15,435 nt of DNA from Calditerrivibrio sp. (GCA_020217115.1 JAIWOA010000096.1:1-15435); one strand, 5' to 3'; counted from the first letter of the stretch, positions 1-7,610 are shown. Notes: a model not told the origin generated them from the letters alone. Translations and numbers: made by a program.

Positions 1-893
1 ATTACAAAACCACCAACACTAACAGTAATTATGGTAATTATCGTTAAAAAAGCGATCAAGGCTCCTCCTATAGCAACAAAAAACTTTAAAACCTCTTTAG
101 GGCCAACAATGGTAAAATCATCATCTCTGCCATCTCCAAGGTTGTGCCTATACCTCAAAAATTGTCTAACTTCTTCTGTTCTATTTTCCAGATTATCCAC
201 ATCCTCAAATCTAATCCTTAATGCTGTAATATATTTAAAATCCTTTGTAACAAATTTTGATAAAACCGTTATAGGTATTACAACCCTATCGTTTATATTT
301 ACACCAAAGTTCGATATACCCCTTTCTTCTAAAACTCCTGAAACAATACATGAAAAGTCGTTAATATAAATATATTTTCCTATTGGATCTTCCTCACCAA
401 AAAGTTGCTCTTTAACATAATTACCAAGAAGACATTTTCTTTGTGATTTATCAATATCTTCGCTATTAAAATCAGAACCTTCTGAGATATTCCAGCTCCA
501 TGCCTTGCTATAATTTTCTGTAGTTCCCACCAGAAATGTTTTAATATGATTGGACCTATAACTTACTCTGGTATCTGACTTAGCACTCATAGGGACATGA
601 ATGTAAGCAGTGGGGAAAGCATCCCTTAAAGCATAAAGATCTTCGTAGGTAAGAGTTTTAGTTCTAAAACCTGTAGCTTGACTTTTTTGTGTTCCACCAA
701 ATATCAATAAAGAATCTGGACCAAACATGCCAAGTATCTGACTTGCCTTAAGATATGCACCATTAACAGCACCAACGACAACCGTAACACCTATTATCCC
801 AAGAGCTATACTGATAATTGACAAAAAACTTCTAAGTTTGTATGAAACAACAGATTTTATCGCTTCCTGAAATATCAAAAGAATCTTCAACAT
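1..893 (-). CDS. MacB/FtsX-type ABC transporter permease (3' part beyond the window)
   Basis: Reading the minus strand from the ATG at 893 gives an open frame of 297 codons that runs off the left edge, so the C-terminus is missing. The N-terminus is a short cytoplasmic stretch (IFQEAIKSVVSYKLRSFLS) and a membrane segment at about residues 23-45, which is the hallmark of MacB/LolC/FtsX permeases. A large periplasmic domain of about 220 residues follows, with the family-like GVNINDRVVIP stretch near residue 200. The second membrane segment starts near residue 272 and ends in SVGGFV at the edge. Such permeases work with a LolD/MacB-type ATPase and often a membrane-fusion protein to move lipoproteins, peptides or drugs outward. 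Neither partner is in view, so the substrate is unknown. Only a weak GGA lies about ten bases before the ATG. Family assignment is firm; the specific role is not. Confidence 0.85.
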   Translation of the reverse strand, partial: MLKILLIFQEAIKSVVSYKLRSFLSIISIALGIIGVTVVVGAVNGAYLKASQILGMFGPDSLLIFGGTQKSQATGFRTKTLTYEDLYALRDAFPTAYIHVPMSAKSDTRVSYRSNHIKTFLVGTTENYSKAWSWNISEGSDFNSEDIDKSQRKCLLGNYVKEQLFGEEDPIGKYIYINDFSCIVSGVLEERGISNFGVNINDRVVIPITVLSKFVTKDFKYITALRIRFEDVDNLENRTEEVRQFLRYRHNLGDGRDDDFTIVGPKEVLKFFVAIGGALIAFLTIITIITVSVGGFV

Positions 894-912
894 AACAAAT
901 CATCCATATTTA

Positions 913-941
913 AAAGTATCACTATTAAAGGATAACTTCAA
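913..941 (-). promoter_or_regulatory. Possible promoter of the ABC permease gene
   Basis: On the minus strand TTGAAG (936-941) and TACTTT (913-918) are 17 bases apart, and the second is preceded by TG in the extended -10 position. The predicted start lies about 13 bases before the permease ATG. Matches to consensus are only moderate and the region is AT-rich, so chance is a real alternative. It would let the permease be read apart from the DUF4130 gene 125 bases upstream. Confidence 0.3.
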
Positions 942-945
942 TAGT
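921..945 (-). repeat. Inverted repeat between the DUF4130 and permease genes
   Basis: Arms ACTATTAAAG (921-930) and CTTCAATAGT (936-945) flank GATAA. As minus-strand RNA this is a 10-pair stem including one G-U pair, with a 5-base loop, followed by a partly U-rich stretch. It could be a weak terminator for the DUF4130 gene or, since it overlaps the suggested -35 element, an operator for the permease. The rest of the gap (894-1018) is AT-rich and shows nothing else. Confidence 0.45.
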
Positions 946-1018
946 AAAAAGTTCCATAATAAAATATATTTAAATAAAAGACATAGATAACCCAGAAATT
1001 AAACAAATCTGATTAATG

Positions 1019-1756
1019 CTACCCTCCAAATTCCAGCATATCCTCTCTTACCCTCAAAGGGACCTTAGAAACCTGTCTTTCATAGCTTAACCTCTCCTTT
1101 ATTGCAATAGAATCAAAAAAAACTTTCCATACATCCCTGACCTTATTCTCATTAGCAGAATATTCAAGTTCATCTATCGATTCATAGTATGAAACCTCAA
1201 AACTATATCGGAAATAATAGCCCACCATACCCCTTTTCTTATCAAATATCGCCCACCTGATATCTGGAAATCTTCTTTTAAAATGCCCACCTAACAGTGA
1301 TAATACATTGTATTTTGGAGATATGAAACTAACCATAGTACCATCATAAAGTTCAGAAAATCTTATAAAACCCAACATCTTGTGTCTTTCAAAAAACACT
1401 CTTTTAATGCATTTCTCTATCTCAATGACAGTTTCTATGCTTAAATTAGAAACTAACTCTATATCAGTAAATAATAATTTAATATAATCCAGAATAATAA
1501 TTTCGTTTTTGTCTGAATCAGCCAAACTCGCCAGATATATCTTTTTCAAAACCTCTTCTCCACCGATAAGTAATATTTTTTTTGTAACACTATCTGCAAT
1601 ATCTCTATCTGTTTCTACTTCAAATTGAAAAATATAGGGCTGGAAATTCTTTTCTATAGCTCTATTGACAACAGTCTCAATCTCCAAACCCTTATCAAAA
1701 TAATCATACAAAGTTAAAAGTCCATTAAACGTTCCATCATAAAAGACCTGATACAT
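1019..1756 (-). CDS. DUF4130 / TIGR03915-type partner of a radical SAM DNA-metabolism protein
   Basis: The product is 245 residues if started at ATG 1756. That start gives the family's opening (MYQVFYDGTFNGLL) and leaves one base after the stop of the radical SAM gene. TTG 1771 and GTG 1768 are in frame upstream but would add residues not typical of the family. The C-terminal half fits DUF4130, ending with VWKVFFDSIAIKERLS and then a Q...P.R.R..M.EF pattern. In many genomes this domain is always paired with the TIGR03916 radical SAM protein, and in some it is fused to a uracil-DNA-glycosylase-like domain. Here it stands alone, with no glycosylase domain. Function is unknown; a role in DNA repair or modification is suggested only by that association. 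It is soluble, with no signal peptide or membrane segment. Confidence 0.85.
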   Translation of the reverse strand: MYQVFYDGTFNGLLTLYDYFDKGLEIETVVNRAIEKNFQPYIFQFEVETDRDIADSVTKKILLIGGEEVLKKIYLASLADSDKNEIIILDYIKLLFTDIELVSNLSIETVIEIEKCIKRVFFERHKMLGFIRFSELYDGTMVSFISPKYNVLSLLGGHFKRRFPDIRWAIFDKKRGMVGYYFRYSFEVSYYESIDELEYSANENKVRDVWKVFFDSIAIKERLSYERQVSKVPLRVREDMLEFGG

Positions 1757-1757
1757 A

Positions 1758-2951
1758 CTAATCTGCACCAAGAATTTTAAAAATTGGGGAGTTTGCCTTT
1801 GTAAACTTCATAATCTCCCTCTCCACAAGATCACCAACAGAATTTCTTATCTTTTTCCCGTTAAGTATCATAAAATATTCAGATTTTTTGAGTTGAACCC
1901 CCATTTTTTTCAAATGTTCTATACCCAGATAACCAAATTTTCTTGCTGCAATAATTTTTTTAGCAGATTTGGGACCTATCCCCGGCACTCTAATGAGCAT
2001 AGAGTAGTCTGCCTTATTTATATCAACGGGGAAGAGATGGTAATTATCAAGTGCCCACCTAAGTTTTGGATCAAGAAGTTCATCCAAATTGTTTCTCTTT
2101 GAAAAAATCTCATCAGATGTGAATTTATAAAATCTTAACAAAAAATCTGCCTGATAAAGTCTATGTTCACGCAACAAGGGGGGCTCTGTGTTCAATGCTG
2201 GAAGATCACTATTAACATGTATATAGGCAGAATAGTAAACCCTTTTTAAAAGAGATCTTTTATAAAAGACTTCAGATTGAGATATTATCTCCCTGTCTGT
2301 TTCTTCAGTGGCCCCTATTATGAGCTGTGTAGATGTTGAATTATTCTGTTCATTAGAAAGATTATATTTCAAAACTGTATCAAGGGATTTTATAATCTCT
2401 TTCCTCGACTTATCAGGAGCATATATGGATAAGCTTTTTTCAGAGGGAAGTTCTAAATTTGCACTAACCCTATCCGCAAGCTTTACAATCTTTTCTACAA
2501 GTATCTTTGACGCACCAGGAATAATTTTCATATGGAGGTAACCACCATACCTATATTTGTATCTTAATATTTCTGCAGTTTTTAAGAAAAGCTCCATAGT
2601 ATAATCAGGGGATTTTATTATACCAGAACTTAAAAATAGACCTTCAATATAGTTTCTTTTATAAAACTCAATAGTAAGATCAGCAATCTCTTTAGGTGTT
2701 AAAAATGCCCTTCTGATATCATTGGATTTTCTATTATGACAATATTTACAATCATATATACAATAATTTGTCATCAATATTTTTAAAAGGGATACACATC
2801 TACCATCGGCAGACCATGTATGACATATACCGCTTAAAGCACCACTGCCAATACCATTAGGATAAGAATCCCTTTTACTGCCACTACTTGAACAGGAAAC
2901 ATCATACTTGGCAGCATTGGAAAGTATCGCAACCTTTTGAACAATATCCAT
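1758..2951 (-). CDS. Putative DNA modification/repair radical SAM protein (TIGR03916-like)
   Basis: This 397-residue protein carries the radical SAM cluster motif C64-x3-C68-x2-C71 (CIYDCKYC), which should bind a [4Fe-4S] cluster and S-adenosylmethionine. The N-terminal AAKYDVSCSSSGS (residues 13-25) is a signature of this family and supports the ATG at 2951. Near the C-terminus, VPGIGPKSA (322-330) is a helix-hairpin-helix, a non-specific DNA-binding element found in repair enzymes. The middle (residues about 60-290) is the catalytic barrel. No clear Shine-Dalgarno precedes the ATG; the 30 bases back to the LysM stop are A/T only apart from a few bases. The gene is followed after one base by the DUF4130 gene, as is usual for the family. 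The reaction and substrate are unknown. The assignment to the family is strong; the DNA role is inferred from the HhH motif and the known glycosylase fusions of its partner. Confidence 0.9.
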   Translation of the reverse strand: MDIVQKVAILSNAAKYDVSCSSSGSKRDSYPNGIGSGALSGICHTWSADGRCVSLLKILMTNYCIYDCKYCHNRKSNDIRRAFLTPKEIADLTIEFYKRNYIEGLFLSSGIIKSPDYTMELFLKTAEILRYKYRYGGYLHMKIIPGASKILVEKIVKLADRVSANLELPSEKSLSIYAPDKSRKEIIKSLDTVLKYNLSNEQNNSTSTQLIIGATEETDREIISQSEVFYKRSLLKRVYYSAYIHVNSDLPALNTEPPLLREHRLYQADFLLRFYKFTSDEIFSKRNNLDELLDPKLRWALDNYHLFPVDINKADYSMLIRVPGIGPKSAKKIIAARKFGYLGIEHLKKMGVQLKKSEYFMILNGKKIRNSVGDLVEREIMKFTKANSPIFKILGAD

Positions 2952-2981
2952 ATATAAAAACTAAAAAAGAAAAGTGATCAG

Positions 2982-4040
2982 TTATTGCACAGCGATAAGA
3001 TTCAATCTTACAGAATCACCTTTATGTATCTCTTGATTACTTTTCATTATGTAAAGTGTAGAATACTTATCCTGTGAAAATATTACAACACCTTCACCCA
3101 ATTCAATCGTATTGGAAAATCCTTTCTCTTCTATAACCCTATAGACACTAAACGTATCTCCAGGCTTTATACCATCATTCAAACCAATATTTATCAGCAC
3201 CTTATAACCACTACCAGAAATTGACATATCATCTGACAGACTTAATATGTAACCACTTTTTTTAAGGTCAGTAGATAGTACATCCCTTGGTATAGGAAAA
3301 TCATTTTTTATATAATTTACAACTTTTAAACCACTTCTAATGGCATCATAAACCTTAGTAACTTTAATCTTATAATCACCATTCTTTTGGTTTACAACGA
3401 CACCTTCACCTGCATTTGTATAAATACTAATACTTTCATCTTTTCTCACAAGATCAAGAAAAGTAACCCTATCACCATTCATGAAACCTTTGTTAGATCT
3501 AACGTATACAAAATCTCCAGTGTAGGCATTGTACTTGTCATCTGATATATAAACTATATCAGAATTAATTGGTATATCATAAGCTACTTCAAACTGCTTA
3601 TCTTTATAAAAAACAAGTGCTTTTTTCACATCTTCAATTATTGGATTTACTTTTGGTGAACCACTATCTTTATCTTTAATTTCAAATCCCAAAGATCTAA
3701 CACTATCAGTGTTCTCTTTTAAACTTATAAAATCTTCTGTATCAAAAAAATCCTTTGAATTATTAGATAACAATGACTCAAAACCCTGCAAATTTATCTC
3801 CATACCTGTCATATTATCTGATCCATTTAAGGGGATTCTGACAATTTTTTTAGGATATATAAGGTCAGGATTAGTTATATATGTGTTGTATTTCCATATA
3901 ACAGGCCATTTGAAAGGATTCTTATAAAATTTTTTAGAAATACCCCAAAGGGTGTCGTGCCTCTTTATAGAATAATCCAGATCTGCAAAAACAATAAAAG
4001 GGAACAATATAACGATAAATAAAATAAAGGATCTATTCAT
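2982..4040 (-). CDS. Exported LysM-domain envelope protein
   Basis: This 352-residue protein starts with a hydrophobic signal peptide (residues 1-19, ending VFA) without a lipobox, so it is probably periplasmic. A single LysM domain follows at about residues 22-70 (RHDTLWGISKKFY, then NPDLIYPKKIVRIP), the peptidoglycan-binding fold. The last hundred residues (INIGLNDGIKPGDTFSVYR, then a GEGVV strand and a final KGDSVRL) resemble the C-terminal beta domain seen in FlgT-like and related envelope proteins; this is a weaker match. The ATG overlaps the 3' end of the CpoB-like gene by 8 bases. A GGGGAG site inside that gene sits six bases upstream, which points to translational coupling. It likely anchors or organises something at the cell wall together with the upstream lipoprotein. 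No catalytic motif is visible. Confidence 0.85.
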   Translation of the reverse strand: MNRSFILFIVILFPFIVFADLDYSIKRHDTLWGISKKFYKNPFKWPVIWKYNTYITNPDLIYPKKIVRIPLNGSDNMTGMEINLQGFESLLSNNSKDFFDTEDFISLKENTDSVRSLGFEIKDKDSGSPKVNPIIEDVKKALVFYKDKQFEVAYDIPINSDIVYISDDKYNAYTGDFVYVRSNKGFMNGDRVTFLDLVRKDESISIYTNAGEGVVVNQKNGDYKIKVTKVYDAIRSGLKVVNYIKNDFPIPRDVLSTDLKKSGYILSLSDDMSISGSGYKVLINIGLNDGIKPGDTFSVYRVIEEKGFSNTIELGEGVVIFSQDKYSTLYIMKSNQEIHKGDSVRLNLIAVQ

Positions 4041-4785
4041 TTTTAACTCCCCATTCTTTTAGTTTATCCCTGGCAACCTTAGAAATCTCAGCATATTTAA
4101 AATTTAAAATAAGTTTTTTCATTAAATCGATAGCTAAATCACGCTTTCCAAGCTTATCGTTTACAATAGCAGATTTAAAAATAGCGTCAGGAACTTTATT
4201 TTCATTAGGATAGTTATTTATTACATTATTAAAGGATTCAAGGGCTTTTTCCATATCACCAGTTTGAAAATATATCTCACCCATCCAGTATAGAGCATTA
4301 TCTGCCAGACTATCCTCAGGGAAGCGAACAACAAAACTCCTGAATTTGTTCAAACTTTCTTCGTATCTATTACTCTTAAAAAGCTCAAGGGCAAGATTGT
4401 ACAAAGTAGTCTTATCTGTTATATCATCTTCTATGTAAACTTTACTACCTTCCGCATTACTACTTTGAATCTTATTTTGAATATTTTCAGGTTTATTACC
4501 CTTAGATGACTCAAGCTGTTTTAATCTCTCATTTGTTTTACTCTCCAGAGATTTTATATCAGCTTTCAGAGTGAGTAGTGCCTCAGAGTTTAGCTTAGTA
4601 TCTTCAGAATTGGTTTTTATTTTCCTATCTATCTCCCTCAGATTACTTTTTATATCAGAGATCTCTTTTTTTAGATCAACATTCTGAGCATTTAATTCAG
4701 CAACACTCTTTTTCAAAACCTCTATATCTGTATTGGCACAACCTATAAAAAGAAAAATAGATAGTATAATAAAACTTCTTAACAT
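4033..4785 (-). CDS. CpoB/YbgF-like TPR lipoprotein with coiled coil
   Basis: The product is 250 residues. It begins with a lipoprotein-type signal (FLFIGC, lipidated Cys at 16), although Phe at -3 is not the usual lipobox residue. Residues 20-95 are a heptad-rich, charged coiled coil, and residues about 126-245 hold three tetratricopeptide repeats (LYNLALELFKSNRYEESL, then ALYWMGEIYFQTGDMEKAL, then a third). This order is that of CpoB/YbgF, which couples the Tol-Pal system to cell-wall synthesis during outer-membrane constriction. No tolABR or pal gene is nearby; the neighbours are cheV and a LysM protein instead. AAGGAG overlaps the cheV stop codon about ten bases before the ATG, so the gene is probably cotranscribed with cheV. 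Architecture is clear; equivalence to CpoB in function is inferred. Confidence 0.8.
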   Translation of the reverse strand: MLRSFIILSIFLFIGCANTDIEVLKKSVAELNAQNVDLKKEISDIKSNLREIDRKIKTNSEDTKLNSEALLTLKADIKSLESKTNERLKQLESSKGNKPENIQNKIQSSNAEGSKVYIEDDITDKTTLYNLALELFKSNRYEESLNKFRSFVVRFPEDSLADNALYWMGEIYFQTGDMEKALESFNNVINNYPNENKVPDAIFKSAIVNDKLGKRDLAIDLMKKLILNFKYAEISKVARDKLKEWGVKNE

Positions 4786-4797
4786 TATCTCAACTCC

Positions 4798-5685
4798 TTA
4801 TAAAACATATTTATCAAGGGTATTTATCATTATACCCATATCAGGCTTACCTATAAAAGCATTGGCACCTATACCCATAACCTTTTTTTCATTCTCTTCA
4901 CTGGCAAGAGATGAAAAAACAATTATGGGTATATTTTTATATTTCTCCATACCTCTAACCTGCTTTATTAAAAAGGTACCGTCAGCAACTGGCATTTCAA
5001 GATCTGTAATAATAGCGTCAGGTGTATCCTTGTCAAGTGCTTCTAAGAGCTTTTTACCATTCTCAAATGTTTTTACAATATACCCTGCACTTTCAAGATT
5101 TCTGTTCAAAAGTTTTCTAATAACGTCAGAATCCTCTGCAAGAAAAATCTTCTTTTTACTTCTTTTGCTTGATAAATTGTAATCTATATCAACATTAAGC
5201 ATCTTAGTATTTGGATTAATTTCTGAGACTATCTTCTCAAAATCCAACAGCTGAACAAGTCTATTATTTATATTGACAACACCAAGCACAGAATTTGCAA
5301 GGTGAAAATCAGAAATACTTGAGTAGTCTTTAATATCTGCCCACGTAACCCTATGTATCCGTGTAATATCATCAACAATAAACCCATTGTATTGTAGATT
5401 AAAATAGGTAATAATAACCTTCGCAGTAGTGGCGTCGTAATCATATTTTAAATTAAGCCAATAAGCAAGATTTATTATAGGTACAATTTTATTTCTTATG
5501 TTTGCAGTTCCAACAATCGACGGATGAGCTTCTGGAACTCTTATAATTTCAGGGAACTTTATAATTTCCCTAACTTTAGCAACATTTATTCCATAATAGT
5601 TATCCTTATCACTTCTTATAATAAACTCAACAACTTCAAATTCATTTGTCCCAACTTCAAGTAAAATATTATGATCTAAAGCCAT
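4798..5685 (-). CDS. cheV: Chemotaxis coupling protein CheV (CheW domain + receiver)
   Basis: CheV links chemoreceptors to the CheA kinase through its CheW-like domain and tunes signalling by phosphorylation of its receiver. In this 295-residue protein the CheW-like domain spans about residues 14-155 (YYGINVAKVREII, then IVGTANIRNKIVPIINL). The receiver spans 178-295, with acidic residues E184 and D185, the predicted phosphorylated D228 in TDLEMP, S258/S259 and the conserved K280 in GKP. All phosphorylation residues are present. The start at 5685 has a strong Shine-Dalgarno (AAGGGGG, 5690-5696). No other che or flagellar gene is in the window, so the main chemotaxis cluster must be elsewhere. 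The CpoB-like gene follows after 12 bases. Confidence 0.95.
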   Translation of the reverse strand: MALDHNILLEVGTNEFEVVEFIIRSDKDNYYGINVAKVREIIKFPEIIRVPEAHPSIVGTANIRNKIVPIINLAYWLNLKYDYDATTAKVIITYFNLQYNGFIVDDITRIHRVTWADIKDYSSISDFHLANSVLGVVNINNRLVQLLDFEKIVSEINPNTKMLNVDIDYNLSSKRSKKKIFLAEDSDVIRKLLNRNLESAGYIVKTFENGKKLLEALDKDTPDAIITDLEMPVADGTFLIKQVRGMEKYKNIPIIVFSSLASEENEKKVMGIGANAFIGKPDMGIMINTLDKYVL

Positions 5686-5702
5686 AACACCCCCTTAGAG
5701 AT

Positions 5703-5731
5703 ATATTAACATATCTTTAAACCAAATGCAA
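5703..5731 (-). promoter_or_regulatory. Possible cheV promoter with a dyad over the -10
   Basis: On the minus strand TTGCAT (5726-5731) and TAATAT (5703-5708) are separated by 17 bases. The -10 lies in the centre of a 6-base inverted repeat, AGATAT...ATATCT (5699-5716). Transcription would start roughly ten bases before the cheV ATG, very close to the Shine-Dalgarno. Matches are only partial, so confidence is low. The 88-base gap between the MBL stop and cheV makes a promoter here plausible. Confidence 0.3.
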
Positions 5732-5773
5732 ATAAAATAGTTAAAACAAAAGTTTTCATACAATATAATTCAT

Positions 5774-6583
5774 TCATACTTCGAATTCAAGACCTACTTT
5801 GATCGGAACAAGCTTTTCACCTAGAACATTTTTCAGATAAATCATAGCTTCAATACCTGTACAATGTCCAGTATATATTTTTTTAACATCACATTTCAAA
5901 AGGTAGTCTGCAACCATCAATAACTCTTCACCACAACTTCTGAATAGGTGAAACCCACCTACCAGAGCATTTATCCTCACTCTGCCAAACTTTTCATAAA
6001 AATCTTTAATAATATTAATAATACCAGAATGTGAACAACCTGTAAAAATTGAATATTCTGAATTCTCTCGCACAACAAGGTACTGCTCATCAGAAAATAT
6101 ATCCTTCTGATATACCCCACTATGATACTGGAAAAGATTCTGGTCAGAATCAAAAGGTTCAGATCTAATTATTGTACCAGACAAAAAAAGATCTGGCAAA
6201 AATTCAACCAACCTTTCATTAAATATAAATTTATCCCTGTACCTACCATAAAAGTCTTTATTTATTCCTATATAATGATATTCACCATTCTGAGATCCCC
6301 TGAAATGATCAACTCCAATATCTTTGTGGGCATAAATGTTGATTTTACCGTTAAAAATAGAGGCAAGTCCTCCAGTGTGATCATAGTGACCATGGCTTAA
6401 CACTATGCAATCCAATTTATTAAAATCTAACCCAAATATCTTTCCATTTTTAGCTATATGTTCTGTCTGCCCTGCATCAAAAAGTATATTTTTTCCATTA
6501 AAATTTATCCAGCAGGAGAAGCCATGTTCTGCACAAAGTTCAGCTTTATCAACATAGTTATCAATAAGAAATCTAACTTTCAT
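5774..6583 (-). CDS. MBL-fold metallo-hydrolase (COG1237 type)
   Basis: This 269-residue protein has the zinc-binding signature SHGHYDHTGG, with H64, H66, D68 and H69. Further metal ligands are probably H185 (TGCSHSG), H212 (GGFHLF) and H240 (TGHCTG). This set and the spacing match the COG1237 branch of the metallo-beta-lactamase superfamily. Some of its members are annotated as dihydropterin-6-ylmethyl aminobenzene-ribofuranosyl 5'-phosphate synthases, an enzyme of methanopterin synthesis. In a bacterium without visible pterin genes nearby that specific name should not be assumed. The protein is cytoplasmic, with no signal peptide. Its Shine-Dalgarno GGAGG lies in the last codons of the AEC transporter gene, four bases before the ATG, so the two are very probably coupled. 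The substrate is unknown. Confidence 0.88.
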   Translation of the reverse strand: MKVRFLIDNYVDKAELCAEHGFSCWINFNGKNILFDAGQTEHIAKNGKIFGLDFNKLDCIVLSHGHYDHTGGLASIFNGKINIYAHKDIGVDHFRGSQNGEYHYIGINKDFYGRYRDKFIFNERLVEFLPDLFLSGTIIRSEPFDSDQNLFQYHSGVYQKDIFSDEQYLVVRENSEYSIFTGCSHSGIINIIKDFYEKFGRVRINALVGGFHLFRSCGEELLMVADYLLKCDVKKIYTGHCTGIEAMIYLKNVLGEKLVPIKVGLEFEV

Positions 6584-6584
6584 G

Positions 6585-7532
6585 CTACCTCCAGATATAA
6601 GAATTTAATAAACTTACTATCGGAATAGTAATTAGGCAAGCTATTGTTGTAATAAAAATTGTTTCAGTAGCCAATTTATCATCCGATCTATATGTCTTTG
6701 CCAGCATAACAACCATAGTCATTGTAGGCAAACCAGAAACTATAGTCAATATTCCCACCTGAGTAGATGGTAAATAGTTTTTAAAGATACCAAAAAAAAC
6801 TACTGGTATAATAATCATCTTTGATATGACTAAAACATAAATATGATATTTTCTGAGTATGCCGCGGTGTTCTATGAAACTTAAGGCTGAACCAAGGTAA
6901 ATCATCGTCAGGTACTTGCTTGTACCCCCTATCCCATAAATTGTATCTGTGATAACTTTAGGTATTCTTATATTAAATAATAATACCATAATTGATATGA
7001 ACAATGCAATTGTAGTAGGATTTATCATATTTTTTATCGAGCTTTTTATAGAATTTCCTGAAAGATGCATACTACACAAGTATACTCCAAATGTCCACAG
7101 AAGTGACATATCAACAAGGGTATAGATAGTTATTGAAACTCCAGCCAAAGAGTCTTTATAAACTTCATTTATGAGAGGGATACCTATAAAACCCATATTA
7201 CCAAATGTTGAAAGAGCAATAAAAAGATAGAGTGAACTACCAGATAACTTAAATACCTTGCCAACCAAAAGACCTAATATAGGTAAAATCGAAAAAAGTA
7301 GCAAACATGCCAGCAAAAATTTCCATGAAAGGAGAATATCCTCTATTTTTAGGCCACTGCCAGCCACAACTGTAAAAATTAATGAAGGAAGAACTATTTT
7401 TACAATAAACCTCGCTAAATGCACAAGACCATCTTCGGTGATCACCTTTGTCTTTGATGCCAAAAAACCGATAAACATCAAAATTCCAAACAAAAATACC
7501 TGATTAATTATTACATTAAGATTGCCATTCAT
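6585..7532 (-). CDS. AEC-family (auxin efflux carrier-like) transporter
   Basis: The product has 315 residues, almost entirely hydrophobic, with about ten membrane segments in two five-helix halves. This is the layout of bacterial AEC carriers, which move small organic anions such as malate or other carboxylates. The first half contains VLPSLIFTVV and the family-typical FGNMGFIGIPL (about residues 111-121). A hydrophilic loop rich in Lys and Ser near residues 160-170 separates the halves, and the second half includes the broken-helix stretch VSGLPTMTMVVMLA. The ATG at 7532 has no clear Shine-Dalgarno. The gene is divergent from proB and its stop lies one base from the MBL-hydrolase start, so the hydrolase may process something the carrier transports. 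Substrate cannot be read from the sequence. Confidence 0.9.
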   Translation of the reverse strand: MNGNLNVIINQVFLFGILMFIGFLASKTKVITEDGLVHLARFIVKIVLPSLIFTVVAGSGLKIEDILLSWKFLLACLLLFSILPILGLLVGKVFKLSGSSLYLFIALSTFGNMGFIGIPLINEVYKDSLAGVSITIYTLVDMSLLWTFGVYLCSMHLSGNSIKSSIKNMINPTTIALFISIMVLLFNIRIPKVITDTIYGIGGTSKYLTMIYLGSALSFIEHRGILRKYHIYVLVISKMIIIPVVFFGIFKNYLPSTQVGILTIVSGLPTMTMVVMLAKTYRSDDKLATETIFITTIACLITIPIVSLLNSYIWR

Positions 7533-7560
7533 ACTAAAAGAATTGCAGATAATTAATAAA

Positions 7561-7582
7561 AAATCAATATTTATGTTGATTT
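7561..7582. repeat. Operator-like dyad between divergent AEC and proB genes
   Basis: Perfect 7-base arms AAATCAA (7561-7567) and TTGATTT (7576-7582) flank 8 bases. The arm centres are 15 bases apart, a spacing often seen in operators of dimeric regulators. It sits in the middle of the 78-base divergent intergenic region. No regulator gene is adjacent, and AT-rich DNA makes such dyads fairly common. Confidence 0.35.
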
Positions 7583-7595
7583 CTTTTAATTTTCG

Positions 7596-7601
7596 TATAA
7601 A
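7596..7601 (+). promoter_or_regulatory. Possible -10 element of proB
   Basis: TATAAA matches the -10 consensus in five of six positions and ends nine bases before the proB ATG. A start 6-9 bases downstream would fall at or next to the ATG, giving a leaderless message. The best -35 candidate, TTGATT at 7576-7581, is only 14 bases away, too close for a standard sigma-70 promoter. Confidence 0.35.
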
Positions 7602-7610
7602 AAATATTGA

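Noticed and set aside
31..369. 112-codon plus-strand open frame at the left end
   Set aside because: It lies antisense to the MacB-like permease, whose protein has clear family sequence; the plus-strand product is low-complexity Ser/Thr/Leu-rich and has no recognisable domain.
1019..1771. Longer DUF4130 protein from TTG 1771
   Set aside because: The upstream TTG and GTG would add five residues not seen at the family N-terminus; ATG 1756 gives the expected MYQVFYDGTF start.
4733..5182. 149-codon plus-strand open frame over cheV and the CpoB-like gene
   Set aside because: It is antisense to well-supported domains of both genes and has no recognisable features.
5743..5756. AAAAC / GTTTT inverted repeat after the MBL gene as a terminator
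   Set aside because: The stem is five mostly A-U pairs and too weak; such repeats are expected in AT-rich DNA.
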